Assembly (NCBI RefSeq): GCF_040499845.1
Contig: NZ_CP159342.1
Coordinates: 496,001-560,000, forward strand
DNA: 64,000 nucleotides
From: Micromonospora sp. CCTCC AA 2012012
GTDB taxonomy: Bacteria > Actinomycetota > Actinomycetes > Mycobacteriales > Micromonosporaceae
Direction of reading: 5' to 3'
Below, in pieces: positions 29,373 through 38,398 of the stretch; positions within the stretch are counted from its first letter, which is position 1; each line of letters begins with the position of its first letter. A model generated the notes under the pieces. It did not search any database. It worked only from the letters and a program-made list of their open reading frames with translations, and was not told the DNA's origin. The translations under genes and the position numbers were made by a program.

Positions 29373-29944
29373 CGCGTCGACCCCCACTCCGGGTCCCGGC
29401 CGATGAAGCCCAGCAGCCGGCTCTGCGCGCCCGCGTCGTCCTGGACCGGGACCCGGGGACCGTACTGCCCGGAGGAGCGGATGAGCTGCTCCATCGGCTC
29501 CATGCCGGCCAGCAGCTGGGCGCAGAGGTCCGGGTCGAGGCGGTCGTCCTGGCCGGTGGCCCGGGCGAGGTCCCAGGTGTGCATGAACACGTCGGTCGTG
29601 TAGAACTGGTCGATCGCGCGGTCCAGCGGCAGCTCGCCGATGTGCGGGTTGGTGAGCCGCCGGTCGGCGGTGGCCGGGTCGTCGAGCAGCGCCTGCATGG
29701 CGTCGCACCGTCTCTGCCACGCGTCCACCGGGTCGTCGTCGACGGACGGGCCGGGCGGCAGTTCCACGCCGGAGCCGGCGCGCAGGAACGGCGGGAACCA
29801 CTCGACGAGGTGGCGTACCACGTCGCGGGCGGTCCACCCGGCTACCGGTGCCGGCACCTCCCACGACCGGGTGCCCCGGACCCGGTCGGTGAAGCCCCGG
29901 GCGATCTGCCGGTGCCGTTCGGCGGGACGGTCAGGCAGCGTCAC
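29369..29944 (-). CDS. TIGR03086-type DinB-like protein
   Basis: 191 aa. VAGWTARDVVRHLVEWFPPF (residue ~34) and YTTDVFMHTWDLARATG (~116) carry the His residues conserved in the mycothiol/DinB-like metal-binding fold called TIGR03086. Enzymatic role unknown. It starts with GTG inside the last 14 nt of the SRPBCC gene, so it is the third gene of an arsR-SRPBCC-TIGR03086 operon. Confidence 0.85.
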   Translation of the reverse strand: MTLPDRPAERHRQIARGFTDRVRGTRSWEVPAPVAGWTARDVVRHLVEWFPPFLRAGSGVELPPGPSVDDDPVDAWQRRCDAMQALLDDPATADRRLTNPHIGELPLDRAIDQFYTTDVFMHTWDLARATGQDDRLDPDLCAQLLAGMEPMEQLIRSSGQYGPRVPVQDDAGAQSRLLGFIGRDPEWGSTR

Positions 29945-30413
29945 GGGTGATCAGCTCCTGCAGCTTGGCGTAGCCCTCGTTGACCCCGACCTCCATGCCG
30001 CTGCGGAGCCACGCGTCGCGGCCCTCGAAGCTGTCCACGAGGGACTGGGCGTGCAGCCGGGTGCGCCCGTCGCCGAGGTCCTCGAACCGCAGCGTCTCCA
30101 GGGCCACGCCGTCGGGGTCGCCCTCGTAGGTGAACGTCTGCACGATGCGGTCCGGCCGGATCTCGTGGAAGCAGCCGTGGAACGCGTGTTCCTCGCCGTC
30201 GCGGGAGGAGACGAACCGGAAGCTGCCGCCGGTGCGGGCGTCCCACTGGTCGATGCGCGTCGTCAGCGAGTTCGGCCCGACCCACTGCGCGAAGAGTCGG
30301 GGATCGGTGTGCGCCCGGAACAGTTGCTCGGGTGTGGCCGCGAAGTCTCGGGTCAGCCGGATGACCGGCACTGTCGGGTCCGCTTCGATCGTGGTCTCGG
30401 CCATGAGGTTCAT
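29931..30413 (-). CDS. SRPBCC (AHSA1-like) protein
   Basis: 160 aa. IRLTRDFAATPEQLFRAHTDP at the N-terminus, WVGPNSLTTRIDQWD and GGSFRFVSS in the middle are typical of the AHSA1/START-like ligand-binding fold. No catalytic residues can be assigned. The ATG at 30413 overlaps the stop of the upstream arsR-like gene; an in-frame ATG 9 nt later is equally possible. ArsR plus AHSA1 pairs are frequent in actinobacteria, presumably as small sensory or detoxification units. Confidence 0.87.
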   Translation of the reverse strand: MNLMAETTIEADPTVPVIRLTRDFAATPEQLFRAHTDPRLFAQWVGPNSLTTRIDQWDARTGGSFRFVSSRDGEEHAFHGCFHEIRPDRIVQTFTYEGDPDGVALETLRFEDLGDGRTRLHAQSLVDSFEGRDAWLRSGMEVGVNEGYAKLQELITRDAA

Positions 30414-30769
30414 GCCGCGCTCCCCTTCTGCTCGTCGTCGGTCGGTTGCTCGTTCAGCGCCGTCAGGACGGCGTCGAGGCGGCGGTAGCGCTCTTCGGCC
30501 TGCCGCCGGTAGCGCTCGATCCACTTCTCCATCAGGTCGAAGACCTCCGTCTCCAGCCGTACCGGTCGGGGCTGCGGACCGGGCAGGCGGCTGACCACCC
30601 CGGCGTCCTCGAGCACCTTGAGGTGCTTGTAGACCGCCTGGAGCGACATCTGGAAGGGCTCCGCGAGCTGGTTGACGGTCGCGTCGCCGGACGCGAGCCG
30701 GCTCACCATGTCGCGCCGGGTCGGGTCCGCGAGCGCGGCGAAGACCCGGGACAGCGTGTCGGCGGCCAT
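30410..30769 (-). CDS. ArsR-family transcriptional regulator
   Basis: 119-aa winged helix: LADPTRRDMVSRLASGDATVNQLAEPFQMSLQAVYKHLKVLEDAGVVSR covers helix-turn-helix and wing. No Cys metal site, as in the SRPBCC-associated ArsR subgroup that does not sense arsenic. The ATG at 30769 is preferred over upstream in-frame codons because CCAGG lies 5 nt upstream. Two copies of a dyad flank its promoter (30784-30846), implying autoregulation of the three-gene operon. Confidence 0.9.
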   Translation of the reverse strand: MAADTLSRVFAALADPTRRDMVSRLASGDATVNQLAEPFQMSLQAVYKHLKVLEDAGVVSRLPGPQPRPVRLETEVFDLMEKWIERYRRQAEERYRRLDAVLTALNEQPTDDEQKGSAA

Positions 30770-30783
30770 CACCACCTGGCCTT

Positions 30784-30846
30784 TCAACTCATCGGTTGAG
30801 TCAGACCGTAGGCCGCGTCCGAGGATGCTGTCAACCACTGGGTTGA
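30784..30846 (-). promoter_or_regulatory. ArsR operon promoter with two operator copies
   Basis: On the minus strand, -35 TTGACA (30829-30834), 18-bp spacer, -10 TACGGT (30805-30810). A dyad TCAACC-N4-GGTTGA lies at 30831-30846 overlapping the -35, and a second copy with one mismatched arm base lies at 30784-30799 in the leader. Two matching dyads bracketing one promoter make ArsR the obvious binder (inference). Confidence 0.7.
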
Positions 30847-30883
30847 AAAAAGGGGAGCGGTCGAACGGGCAGGGGCCGCGCGG

Positions 30884-31483
30884 TCAGGCGGTCAGCTCGC
30901 CGGTGAGGTAGCGCTGCACGGTCGGGCCGATCGCTCCGACCAGGGTCTCCGGGTCGGCGGACGCGACCGGCTCCAGCCGGATCACGTAGCGCATCATGGC
31001 CAGGCCGGCGAGCTGGGTGCCGACCAGCGCGCCGCGCAGCGGCAGCTCGGCCGGGTCCAGGTCGAGTCGGTCGAGGACGCGGCGCAGCACCTGGGTGACC
31101 AGGAACTCGCGCAGCAGCCGGGCGCTCCACTCGTTGTTCACCGCCGAGCGGAGCACGGCGACCGCCGCCGTGCCGGCCGGGGAGTCCCACACCCCGAGGA
31201 AGGTGCGGACCAGCCGTTCACCCACCCCGTCGGCGCCCCCGGCCAGCACGCCCGACAGCAGCTCGGCCGGGTCGACGGGGATGTCGACGGTGGCCCGGAA
31301 CAGCTCCTCCTTGGTGCCGAAGTAGTGGTGCACCAGGGCCGGGTCCACCCCGGCGGCGGTGGCGATGACGCGGATCGAGGCCGCGTCGAAGCCGCGCTCG
31401 GCGAAGGCCGTCCGCGCCGCCGCCAGGATCGACTCGCGGGTGTCCGGGTTGCCGGGCCGGCGGCCGGTCGGTCGGGCCCTCAT
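30884..31483 (-). CDS. TetR-family regulator of the ABC-2 efflux operon
   Basis: 199 aa. N-terminal TetR helix-turn-helix: RESILAAARTAFAERGFDAASIRVIATAAGVDPALVHHYFGTKEELF; the rest is a helical ligand-binding domain. Its ATG overlaps the permease stop (ATGA), making it the last gene of the ATPase-permease-tetR operon. A large dyad over the operon promoter (32995-33030) is its likely operator, so it would repress itself and the pump. Confidence 0.92.
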   Translation of the reverse strand: MRARPTGRRPGNPDTRESILAAARTAFAERGFDAASIRVIATAAGVDPALVHHYFGTKEELFRATVDIPVDPAELLSGVLAGGADGVGERLVRTFLGVWDSPAGTAAVAVLRSAVNNEWSARLLREFLVTQVLRRVLDRLDLDPAELPLRGALVGTQLAGLAMMRYVIRLEPVASADPETLVGAIGPTVQRYLTGELTA

Positions 31484-32235
31484 CCGCTGCGCCGACGCAG
31501 CGTCGCCGCGGCGAGGACCAGCGCCGCCACGGCCGCCCCGGCCACGATCGCCACGTCGCGCCACATCGTCCCGGTCGGGTCCGCGTGCGCGCCGACCTCC
31601 TGCAACGCCTCGACCGCGTACGACAGGGGCAGCACGTCGCTGATCGCCTGGAGCCAGCCGGCCATCTCGCCGCGGGGCACGAAGAGCCCGCAGAGCAGCA
31701 GCTGGGGGAGGACGACCACCGGCATGAACTGGACGGCCTGGAACTCGGTACGGGCGAAGGCGCTGCACAGTAGCCCGAGCGCCACGGCCAGCACGGCGTT
31801 GACCGCCGCGATCATGACCACCAGCCAGCCGCTGCCCGCGGTGTCCAGGTCGAACAGTCGGTAGGCCACCACGGTGGCGATGCTCGCCTGCACTGCCCCG
31901 GCCAGCCCGAACGCGATGCCGTAGCCGAAGAGCAGGTCGAGCTTGGCCAGCGGGGTCGTGAGCAGCCGTTCCAGGGTGCCGCTGGTCCGCTCCCGCAGCA
32001 TGGCGATGCTGGTCACCAGGAACATGATGATGAACGGGAAGAAGCCCAGCATGATCAGGGCGACCCGGTCGAAGACGGTGGGCTGCCCGGGCGGGGTGGG
32101 CTGGTCGACGTACATGAAGTAGACCAGGGTGAGCAGCACGGTCGGCACCACCACGAGCAGCGCGACGGTCCGCTTGTCGTGCCGCAGTTGGCGCAGGATG
32201 CGCCCGGTGGTCGCGACCAGGATGCGGGGGTTCAT
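31480..32235 (-). CDS. ABC-2 type efflux permease
   Basis: 251 aa with six hydrophobic segments. The first ends LLTLVYFMYVDQP; the ABC2_membrane-type segment LRERTSGTLERLLTTPLAKLDLLFGY (read 66 onward) couples to the ATPase, and FVPRGEMAGWLQAISDVLPLSY is the conserved C-terminal block of drug-efflux permeases. Its ATG overlaps the ATPase stop. Forms an exporter with the upstream gene; substrate unknown. Confidence 0.9.
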   Translation of the reverse strand: MNPRILVATTGRILRQLRHDKRTVALLVVVPTVLLTLVYFMYVDQPTPPGQPTVFDRVALIMLGFFPFIIMFLVTSIAMLRERTSGTLERLLTTPLAKLDLLFGYGIAFGLAGAVQASIATVVAYRLFDLDTAGSGWLVVMIAAVNAVLAVALGLLCSAFARTEFQAVQFMPVVVLPQLLLCGLFVPRGEMAGWLQAISDVLPLSYAVEALQEVGAHADPTGTMWRDVAIVAGAAVAALVLAAATLRRRSG

Positions 32236-32978
32236 CGCTGCTCCTCCTGCCCGGCGTGCCCCTGGGCCGCCTCGTTGGCCCGGATCAGCCGCAGGAACGC
32301 CGCCTCCAGGTCGGTGACCCCGGTGGCGGCGCGTACGCCGTCGGGGGTGTCGTCGGCGATGAGCCGCCCGTCCCGGATCAGCAGCAGCCGGTCGCAGCGG
32401 GCCGCCTCGTCCATCACGTGGCTGGACACCAGCAGGGTCGTCCCGGCGGCCGCCATCTCGTGGAACCGGCTCCACAGGTCGGCCCGCAGCACCGGGTCCT
32501 GGCCGACGGTCGGCTCGTCGAGGACGACCAGTTCCGGCTCGCCGACCAGTGCGCAGGCCAGCGACGCCCGACTGCGCTGGCCGCCGGAGAGGGTACCGAC
32601 GAGCTGGCCGGCCGCCTCGGCCAGCCCGACGTCGGCGACCGCCCGGTCGGCCTCGGCCCGGCCTCGACCGTGCAGGGCGGCGAAGTAGCGGGCGTTCTCC
32701 CGGACCGTCAGGTCGGCGTAGACGCTGGGGGCCTGGGTCAGGTAGCCGACGCGGTGCCGCAGCTGCGGGTCGCCGGCCGGTCGGCCGAGCACGGTGACCG
32801 TGCCCGAGGTGACCCGCTGCACGCCGACCAGCGCGCGCATCAGGGTGGTCTTGCCGCTGCCGCTCGGGCCGAGCAGCCCGGTGACCGCGCCGCGCGGCAC
32901 CGCGCAGCTGATGCCGTGCAGCACCCGCCGTCGGCCCCGGTCGACGACCAGGTCGCGGACCACTGTCGCGTCCTCCAT
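32232..32978 (-). CDS. ABC-2 efflux ATP-binding protein
   Basis: 248-aa stand-alone ATPase, DrrA/CcmA-like. Walker A GPSGSGKTT, Q-loop near YLTQAPSVYADLT, signature TLSGGQRSRAS, Walker B LVVLDEPTVGQD, and switch VSSHVMDEA are all canonical. The ATG at 32978 follows GAGGCGGG. First gene of the operon with permease and TetR; the promoter is back to back with that of the MerR gene. Confidence 0.94.
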   Translation of the reverse strand: MEDATVVRDLVVDRGRRRVLHGISCAVPRGAVTGLLGPSGSGKTTLMRALVGVQRVTSGTVTVLGRPAGDPQLRHRVGYLTQAPSVYADLTVRENARYFAALHGRGRAEADRAVADVGLAEAAGQLVGTLSGGQRSRASLACALVGEPELVVLDEPTVGQDPVLRADLWSRFHEMAAAGTTLLVSSHVMDEAARCDRLLLIRDGRLIADDTPDGVRAATGVTDLEAAFLRLIRANEAAQGHAGQEEQR

Positions 32979-32994
32979 CGTCCCGCCTCTCAGA

Positions 32995-33046
32995 AACTCA
33001 TCATCTGTTGAACTCAACGCTAGATGAGTTGTCCGTCCGCGCGCAA
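32995..33046 (-). promoter_or_regulatory. Promoter and nested dyad of the ABC-2/TetR operon
   Basis: Minus-strand -35 TTGCGC (33041-33046), 18-bp spacer, -10 TAGCGT (33017-33022). Over the -10 and initial transcript lie two concentric inverted repeats with the same centre: outer arms AACTCATC (32995-33002) and GATGAGTT (33023-33030), inner dyad GTTGAACTCAAC (33007-33018). A 36-bp symmetric site suits a TetR repressor binding as a dimer or pair of dimers. Confidence 0.65.
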
Positions 33047-33049
33047 CGG

Positions 33050-33080
33050 TTGACTTCGAGTGCCCTCGAACTGGAAGCCT
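33050..33080 (+). promoter_or_regulatory. MerR-type promoter with 19-bp spacer
   Basis: -35 TTGACT (33050-33055) and -10 AAGCCT (33075-33080) are separated by 19 bp, the long spacing on which MerR proteins act by distorting DNA. The spacer holds the perfect dyad TTCGAG-TGCC-CTCGAA (33055-33070). The GTG of the merR gene is 6 nt after the -10, implying a leaderless transcript. Confidence 0.65.
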
Positions 33081-33086
33081 GGGTGC

Positions 33087-33476
33087 GTGGACATCAGCAC
33101 GCGGGAGATGAGCCTCACCGTCGGTGAGGCCGCGGAACGGGTCGGCCTGACCACCTACACGCTGCGCTGGTACGAGCAGGAGGGCCTGGTCGCCCCCGTC
33201 GGGCGGGACTCGGCCGGCCGACGGCGCTACACCGAGGGCGACGTCAACTGGCTGATGCTGCTCACCCGGCTGCGCCGGACCGGGATGCCGGTGCGGGACA
33301 TGCGCCGCTACGCCGAGCTGGCCCGGCAGGGCGATCGCACGCTGGGCGCCCGGCGGGCGCTCTTCGAGGCGCACCGGGCCCGGGTACTGGGCCGGATGGC
33401 CGAACTGGAGGAGGACCTCAAAGTGCTCGACTACAAGATCGACGCGTACCGCAGGGCAGAGGAGGAGCAGGCATGA
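33087..33476 (+). CDS. MerR-family transcriptional regulator
   Basis: 129 aa. [46 protein letters not shown] is the MerR winged helix; the C-terminal half is a dimerisation helix without a Cys metal site. The GTG at 33087 fits the -10 six nt upstream; the ATG at 33108 is an alternative without a ribosome site. It overlaps the aldo/keto reductase (ATGA) and presumably controls it in response to an unknown effector. Confidence 0.9.
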   Translation: MDISTREMSLTVGEAAERVGLTTYTLRWYEQEGLVAPVGRDSAGRRRYTEGDVNWLMLLTRLRRTGMPVRDMRRYAELARQGDRTLGARRALFEAHRARVLGRMAELEEDLKVLDYKIDAYRRAEEEQA

Positions 33477-34477
33477 TCCGGCGACGAGTGGGCGCGACCG
33501 GCCCGGAGGTCTCGGCGATCGGCCTGGGCTGCATGGGGATGAGCTTCGCGTACGGCACCGGTGACGACGCCGAGTCGACGCGGACCCTGCACCGGGCCCT
33601 CGACCTGGGCGTCAACCACCTGGACACCGCCGACATGTACGGCTTCGGCGCGAACGAGCGGCTGCTGGCCCCGGTCGTCCGGGCCCGCCGGGACGAGGTC
33701 TTCCTGGCCACCAAGTTCGGCAACCGCAGCTCCGGCGACCGCTTCGGCGGCACCGGCACCCCGGGCGCGTACGTGGACAGCAGCGCCGCCTGGGCCCGGG
33801 AGGCCTGTGACGCCTCGCTGAGCCGGCTCGGGGTGGAGACCATCGACCTGTACTACCTGCACCGGCGCGACCCGGCCACGCCGATCGAGGAGACCGTCGG
33901 CGCCCTGGCCGAGCTCGTGGCGGCCGGCAAGGTACGCCTGGTCGGGCTCTCCGAGGTCAGCCCGGCGACGCTGCGGGCCGCCCACGCGGTGCACCCGATC
34001 GCCGCCGTGCAGATGGAGTACTCCCTGTTCAGCCGGGACGTCGAGGGTGAGATGCTCGCGACCTGCCGGGAGCTGGGGGTGTCGCTGGTGGCGTACTCGC
34101 CGGTGGGCCGGGGGCTGCTCACCGGGGCGATCACCAGCCGCGAGCAGCTCGCCGAGGACGACTGGCGCAAGAACGTGCCGCGTTTCGCCGAGGAGAACCT
34201 GGACGCCAACCTGCGGCTCGTCGAGGCGGTCCGGGCGGTGGCGGCGGAGATCGGCTGCACCCCGGCCCAGGCGGCGCTCGCCTGGCTGCTGGCCCAGGGC
34301 GACGACATCCTGCCGATCCCCGGCACCAAGCGGGTGCGATACCTGGAGGAGAACGCGGCGGCGGCCGACATCCGCCTCGACCCGGAGCAGCTGGCCCGGC
34401 TCCGGGAGGCCGTACCGGCCGGCGCGGTGGCCGGGGAAAGGTACACCGAGGCAGGAATGCGAACCGTCGGGCACTAG
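33473..34477 (+). CDS. Aldo/keto reductase
   Basis: 334 aa, NADPH-dependent carbonyl reductase with a TIM barrel. The catalytic tetrad is visible as Asp and Tyr in [12 protein letters not shown], Lys in FLATKFGN, and His in [19 protein letters not shown] and IPIPGTKR-type cofactor segments follow (here [15 protein letters not shown]). Closest in pattern to the YajO/AKR13-like group. Cotranscribed with merR; substrate unknown. Confidence 0.93.
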   Translation: MIRRRVGATGPEVSAIGLGCMGMSFAYGTGDDAESTRTLHRALDLGVNHLDTADMYGFGANERLLAPVVRARRDEVFLATKFGNRSSGDRFGGTGTPGAYVDSSAAWAREACDASLSRLGVETIDLYYLHRRDPATPIEETVGALAELVAAGKVRLVGLSEVSPATLRAAHAVHPIAAVQMEYSLFSRDVEGEMLATCRELGVSLVAYSPVGRGLLTGAITSREQLAEDDWRKNVPRFAEENLDANLRLVEAVRAVAAEIGCTPAQAALAWLLAQGDDILPIPGTKRVRYLEENAAAADIRLDPEQLARLREAVPAGAVAGERYTEAGMRTVGH

Positions 34478-34547
34478 CCTTGCCATCGGACACCCGGTCC
34501 GCCAACGGTCATTGCGCCGGAGATCGGGCATCCGGCACGATGGCCCG

Positions 34548-35927
34548 GTGGGTCCCGCTCCGTTGCCCGAGACCGGTTTCCTCGACGACTGGGCCGCCCG
34601 CCTGCGGCAGGCCGCCGACCGTCCCGTCGTCGGGATCATGCTGCGCGGCAGTCACGCCCGACGGGGCGCCACCGAACACAGCGACGTCGACCTCGACGTG
34701 CTCGTCGCCGCCGACGACCCACCCGCCGCCCCGGCACCCGGGGCGGCGGGCCGGCCGTCGACCGCACCACCCTCGGCCGGGTCGACCAGCCGGCCGTACG
34801 CCGTCCGCCGGGCCTTCCTCGCCGAGTTCGAGGGCCGGCTGGTGCACGTCTCGGTGGCCGCCCGCGACGTCCGCTCCTGGGTGCACCGGCTCGGCGAGCC
34901 GGCGGACTGGGCGTTCGGGCTGCCGGTGACCGCGCCCGCCCGGCTGATCTGGGCGGTCCCCGAGTGGCGACGCCGGATCGACCTGCCGGTGCTCTGTCAG
35001 CCCGCGGACGAGCCCCGGCTGGAGGAGCTGATCGCCACCCTGGGCAAGGTCGCCGGGGCGCGCTGGGCCGACGACCCGGTCGGGGTCCGGCTGGCCGCCG
35101 CCGACCTGGCCCGGCTCTGCCCGTCGGTGCTGCGGCTGGCCAACCCGTCGGTCCGGGTGGTCTCCCGCCGGGCCGCCTTCGCGGCGGCCCTGGACCTGCC
35201 CGTCGCCCCGCCCGGCTACCGCGACGACATGCTGCTCTGCCTCGGGCTGCGCCCCGGCTCCACCGGCCAGGTGGTGGCCGCCGCCGCCCGCCTGGTCACC
35301 GGGACCGTCCCGCTGATCCGCCCGTACGCCGGTCAGCTCGCCGAGACGGTCGGCGCCGACCTGGCGGAGGCGCTGCTCGACGGCCGGCTCGACCGCTACC
35401 TGGCCCAGCTCACCCGCTCCGTGGAGCGCACCGCGCCCGCGGGTCGGGACACGTCGCCGGTGCCCACCCCGCGTACGGGAGAATGGCTGACTGTGTCCCC
35501 ATCCGACGCGCCGCTGACCGGCGCCCCCACCAGCTCCGGCGAGCCACCGGCCCCCGGTCCGGCCCGCCCGTCCCGGCTCGACCCGGCGATCGCCGCCCGG
35601 CTGCGCCGTACGCCCGACGGCCTGGTGGCCGCGGTGGTGCGCCAGCACGACTCGGGCGAGGTGCTGATGGTCGCCTGGATGGACGACGAGGCGCTGCACC
35701 GCACCCTGACCACCGGCCGGGCCACCTACTGGTCGCGCAGCCGCCAGGAGTACTGGGTCAAGGGCGCCACCTCCGGCCACCACCAGCACGTCCGCTCGGT
35801 CGCCGTCGACTGCGACGGGGACGCGCTGCTGGTCAGCGTCGACCAGGTCGGCGCGGCCTGCCACACCGGCCACCGGACCTGCTTCTTCACCGAGCTGCCG
35901 GTCACCTCGCCCGAGGCGGCGTCATGA
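34548..35927 (+). CDS. hisI: Nucleotidyltransferase-like region fused in frame to phosphoribosyl-AMP cyclohydrolase (HisI)
   Basis: One 459-aa open frame without a stop. Residues ~1-300 begin [27 protein letters not shown], a nucleotidyltransferase fold core (GSHARG-like with Asp-x-Asp). A linker of ~45 aa rich in Pro, Ser and Ala follows. Residues ~345-459 are HisI, which opens the adenine ring of [36 protein letters not shown], metal/zinc motifs [10 protein letters not shown] and CHTGHRTC. An internal GTG at 35493 (GGGAG about 10 nt upstream) could start a free HisI of ~144 aa. The stop overlaps trpE. Confidence 0.8.
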   Translation: MGPAPLPETGFLDDWAARLRQAADRPVVGIMLRGSHARRGATEHSDVDLDVLVAADDPPAAPAPGAAGRPSTAPPSAGSTSRPYAVRRAFLAEFEGRLVHVSVAARDVRSWVHRLGEPADWAFGLPVTAPARLIWAVPEWRRRIDLPVLCQPADEPRLEELIATLGKVAGARWADDPVGVRLAAADLARLCPSVLRLANPSVRVVSRRAAFAAALDLPVAPPGYRDDMLLCLGLRPGSTGQVVAAAARLVTGTVPLIRPYAGQLAETVGADLAEALLDGRLDRYLAQLTRSVERTAPAGRDTSPVPTPRTGEWLTVSPSDAPLTGAPTSSGEPPAPGPARPSRLDPAIAARLRRTPDGLVAAVVRQHDSGEVLMVAWMDDEALHRTLTTGRATYWSRSRQEYWVKGATSGHHQHVRSVAVDCDGDALLVSVDQVGAACHTGHRTCFFTELPVTSPEAAS

Positions 35928-37477
35928 CCGACGGCACGGTCAGCCCCGACCAGGGCGCCTTCACCGAGCTGGCGGCCCGCTGGCGGGTCGTCCCGGTGAC
36001 CCGCCGACTGCTCGCCGACGCGGAGACCCCGGTCGGCGTCTACCGCAAGCTCGCCGGCGGACCGGGCACCTTCCTGCTGGAGTCGGCCGAGCAGGGCGTC
36101 GGCTCGGCCGGGATGGCCTGGTCCCGCTACTCCTTCATCGGCGTCCGCAGCAGCGCCACGCTCACCGAGCGGGACGGCGCCGCCGTCTGGACCGGCGAGC
36201 CGCCCGCCGGGGTGCCGGCCACCGGTGACCCGGTCCGGGTGCTGCGCGAGACGGTCACCGCGCTGGCCGGTCCGGCCTGGGACCCGGCCAGCGGGATGCC
36301 GCCGCTGACCGGCGGCATGGTCGGCTTCCTGGGGTACGACCTCATCCGCCGCTTCGAGCGGCTGCCCGAGCTGACCGACGACGACCTCGGCGTCCCCGAG
36401 CTGGGCATGATGCTCGCCACCGACCTGGTGGTGCTCGACCACTACGACGGCTCGGCGATCCTCGTCGCCAACGCGGTGCTGCCGCCGCCGGACGCGCCGG
36501 GGCGGGACGCGCTGGTCGCGGCGGCGTACCACCACGCGGTGGGGCGGCTGGACGCGATGACCACCGCGCTGTCCCGACCGATTCCGCCCATGATCTCCAC
36601 CGTCGGCCGGCCCGCCGTCGGCGAGGTGACCAGCCGGACCCCCGACGGCGGCTACCCGAAGGCGGTCGAGGCGGCCAAGGAGGCGATCCGGGCCGGCGAG
36701 TGCTTCCAGATCGTCCTGGCCCAGCGGTTCGAACGGCCGACCCACGCCGACCCGCTCGACGTCTACCGGGTGCTGCGCACCACCAACCCCAGCCCCTACA
36801 TGTACCTGCTGCGCTTCGACGGCTTCGACATCGTCGGGTCGTCCCCGGAGGCGCACCTGAAGGTGAACACCGCGGCCGACGGCCGGCGGCGCGCGCTGCT
36901 GCACCCGATCGCCGGGACCCGGCCCCGCGGCGGCACCCCGGCCGCCGACGCCCGGCTCGCCGCCGAGCTGCTCAGCGATCCCAAGGAGCGCTCCGAGCAC
37001 GTGATGCTGGTCGACCTGGGCCGCAACGACCTGGGCCGGGTCTGCCGCCCCGGCACCGTCGAGGTGCCGGAGTTCGCCACCATCGAGCGGTACAGCCACG
37101 TCATGCACATCGTCTCGACCGTGGTGGGCGAGCTGCGGGAGGACTGCACCGCCTTCGACGCGCTCGCCGCCACCTTCCCGGCCGGCACCCTCTCCGGCGC
37201 GCCGAAGGTCCGGGCCATGGAGATCATCGAGGAGCTGGAGCCGGTCCGGCGCGGCCTCTACGGCGGCACCGTCGGCTACTTCGGCTTCGGCGGCGACCTG
37301 GACATGGCGATCGCGATCCGGACCGCGCTGATCCGCGACGGGCGGGCGTACGTGCAGGCCGGGGCGGGCGTGGTGGCCGATTCCGATCCGGCCGCCGAGG
37401 ACCAGGAGACCCGGAACAAGGCCGCCGCGGTGCTCGCCGCGATCGCCGCCGCCGAGACCCTCCGGCCGGCCCGGTGA
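35924..37477 (+). CDS. trpE: Anthranilate synthase component I
   Basis: Makes anthranilate from chorismate with ammonia from a TrpG partner (not in the window). 517 aa. N-terminal LLESAEQG is the tryptophan feedback-binding motif; the chorismate-binding domain has [65 protein letters not shown] and the C-terminal [11 protein letters not shown]. The ATG overlaps the hisI stop, so trpE is expected to be cotranscribed with it. Confidence 0.96.
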   Translation: MTDGTVSPDQGAFTELAARWRVVPVTRRLLADAETPVGVYRKLAGGPGTFLLESAEQGVGSAGMAWSRYSFIGVRSSATLTERDGAAVWTGEPPAGVPATGDPVRVLRETVTALAGPAWDPASGMPPLTGGMVGFLGYDLIRRFERLPELTDDDLGVPELGMMLATDLVVLDHYDGSAILVANAVLPPPDAPGRDALVAAAYHHAVGRLDAMTTALSRPIPPMISTVGRPAVGEVTSRTPDGGYPKAVEAAKEAIRAGECFQIVLAQRFERPTHADPLDVYRVLRTTNPSPYMYLLRFDGFDIVGSSPEAHLKVNTAADGRRRALLHPIAGTRPRGGTPAADARLAAELLSDPKERSEHVMLVDLGRNDLGRVCRPGTVEVPEFATIERYSHVMHIVSTVVGELREDCTAFDALAATFPAGTLSGAPKVRAMEIIEELEPVRRGLYGGTVGYFGFGGDLDMAIAIRTALIRDGRAYVQAGAGVVADSDPAAEDQETRNKAAAVLAAIAAAETLRPAR

Positions 37478-38130
37478 GCGACCCGACCCCACCCACCGAC
37501 CCGACGCCGTCCGCCGACCCGATCCGGCCCGTCGAGCCGCCGGTAGCGGAGACGTCGCGGACCGAGGGGTCGGCCGGCGCGTCGTCCGCGCGGGGGCGGC
37601 GCGAGCTGACGTACGCCGTGCTGTGCTGCCTGGCCGGCGCGGGCCTGGCCTGCTGGGCGGCGACCCGGACCTGGTCGGTGGAGCTGATCCCGCGCGGCGC
37701 GCTGCCGCCGTCGCGGCAGGTCCGCACCGGCACCGACCTGCTGCCCTGGCTCTTCCCGCTGGCGCTGGTCGCGCTCGCCGGTGGCGGCGCGGTGCTGGCC
37801 ACCCGGGGGCGCGTCCGGCGGCTGCTGGGCGGTCTGCTGACGCTGCTCGGGCTGGCCGTCGCGGCCGGCGGCGGCTACGGCCTCACCGCCGACTTCGGCG
37901 GCCAGGTGAGCCGGCAGTGGCCGGCGCTCTGCCTGCTGGGTGGGCTGGTCGCGGCGGCCGGTGGCCTGCTCACCGCGCTACGCGGCGGCGGCTGGCCGGC
38001 GATGGGTGCCCGCTACGAGCGCCCGGCCGCGACGGCGGAACAGCCCGCCACGGCCGGTCCGGCGGTCGGCCGGGGCACCCGCGACGCGTGGGACGCGCTG
38101 GACCGGGGTGAGGACCCGACGGTCAGCTGA
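37474..38130 (+). CDS. Trp-region conserved membrane protein (TIGR02234)
   Basis: 218 aa, actinobacterial membrane protein regularly found between trp genes. Hydrophilic Pro-rich N-terminus, then four membrane segments starting LTYAVLCCLAGAGLACWAAT; the loop TRTWSVELIPRG is characteristic. C-terminal tail hydrophilic. GTG overlaps the trpE stop. Function unknown; a link to tryptophan metabolism or transport is only by position. Confidence 0.9.
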   Translation: MSDPTPPTDPTPSADPIRPVEPPVAETSRTEGSAGASSARGRRELTYAVLCCLAGAGLACWAATRTWSVELIPRGALPPSRQVRTGTDLLPWLFPLALVALAGGGAVLATRGRVRRLLGGLLTLLGLAVAAGGGYGLTADFGGQVSRQWPALCLLGGLVAAAGGLLTALRGGGWPAMGARYERPAATAEQPATAGPAVGRGTRDAWDALDRGEDPTVS

Positions 38131-38398
38131 CCGGCTGGCCGGTGCGGGCCTCGCGGCGGTCCCGGGCGGCGGCCCGGGCGGCGGCCAGCTCGGCGACCAG
38201 ACGCTCCAGCTCGGCGCGCTGCTCGGCGCGGGCCCGGTCGGCGCAGACCGCCTCCCAGGCGTTGCCGCGGGCGGTACGCGTCCGGCCCTCGCCGACGACG
38301 GCGCGTTCGAGGGTGTGCACCATGCCGACCGCGAGCGAGGCGACGGTCCGGGAGATGGTGGTGAGTCCGATGCTCTGGTTCGGGCTGATGGTGCTCAT
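38123..38398 (-). CDS. Hypothetical small protein antisense-adjacent to the trp genes
   Basis: 91 aa, unrecognised. MSTISPNQSIGLTTISRTVASLAVGMVHTLERAV is amphipathic and weakly hydrophobic; the second half (ERLVAELAAARAAARDRREAR) is an Ala/Arg/Glu-rich helix that may form a coiled coil. ATG at 38398 with a purine-rich GGGGTGACC upstream. It lies between TIGR02234 and trpC on the opposite strand and overlaps the TIGR02234 end by 8 bp. Confidence 0.6.
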   Translation of the reverse strand: MSTISPNQSIGLTTISRTVASLAVGMVHTLERAVVGEGRTRTARGNAWEAVCADRARAEQRAELERLVAELAAARAAARDRREARTGQPVS

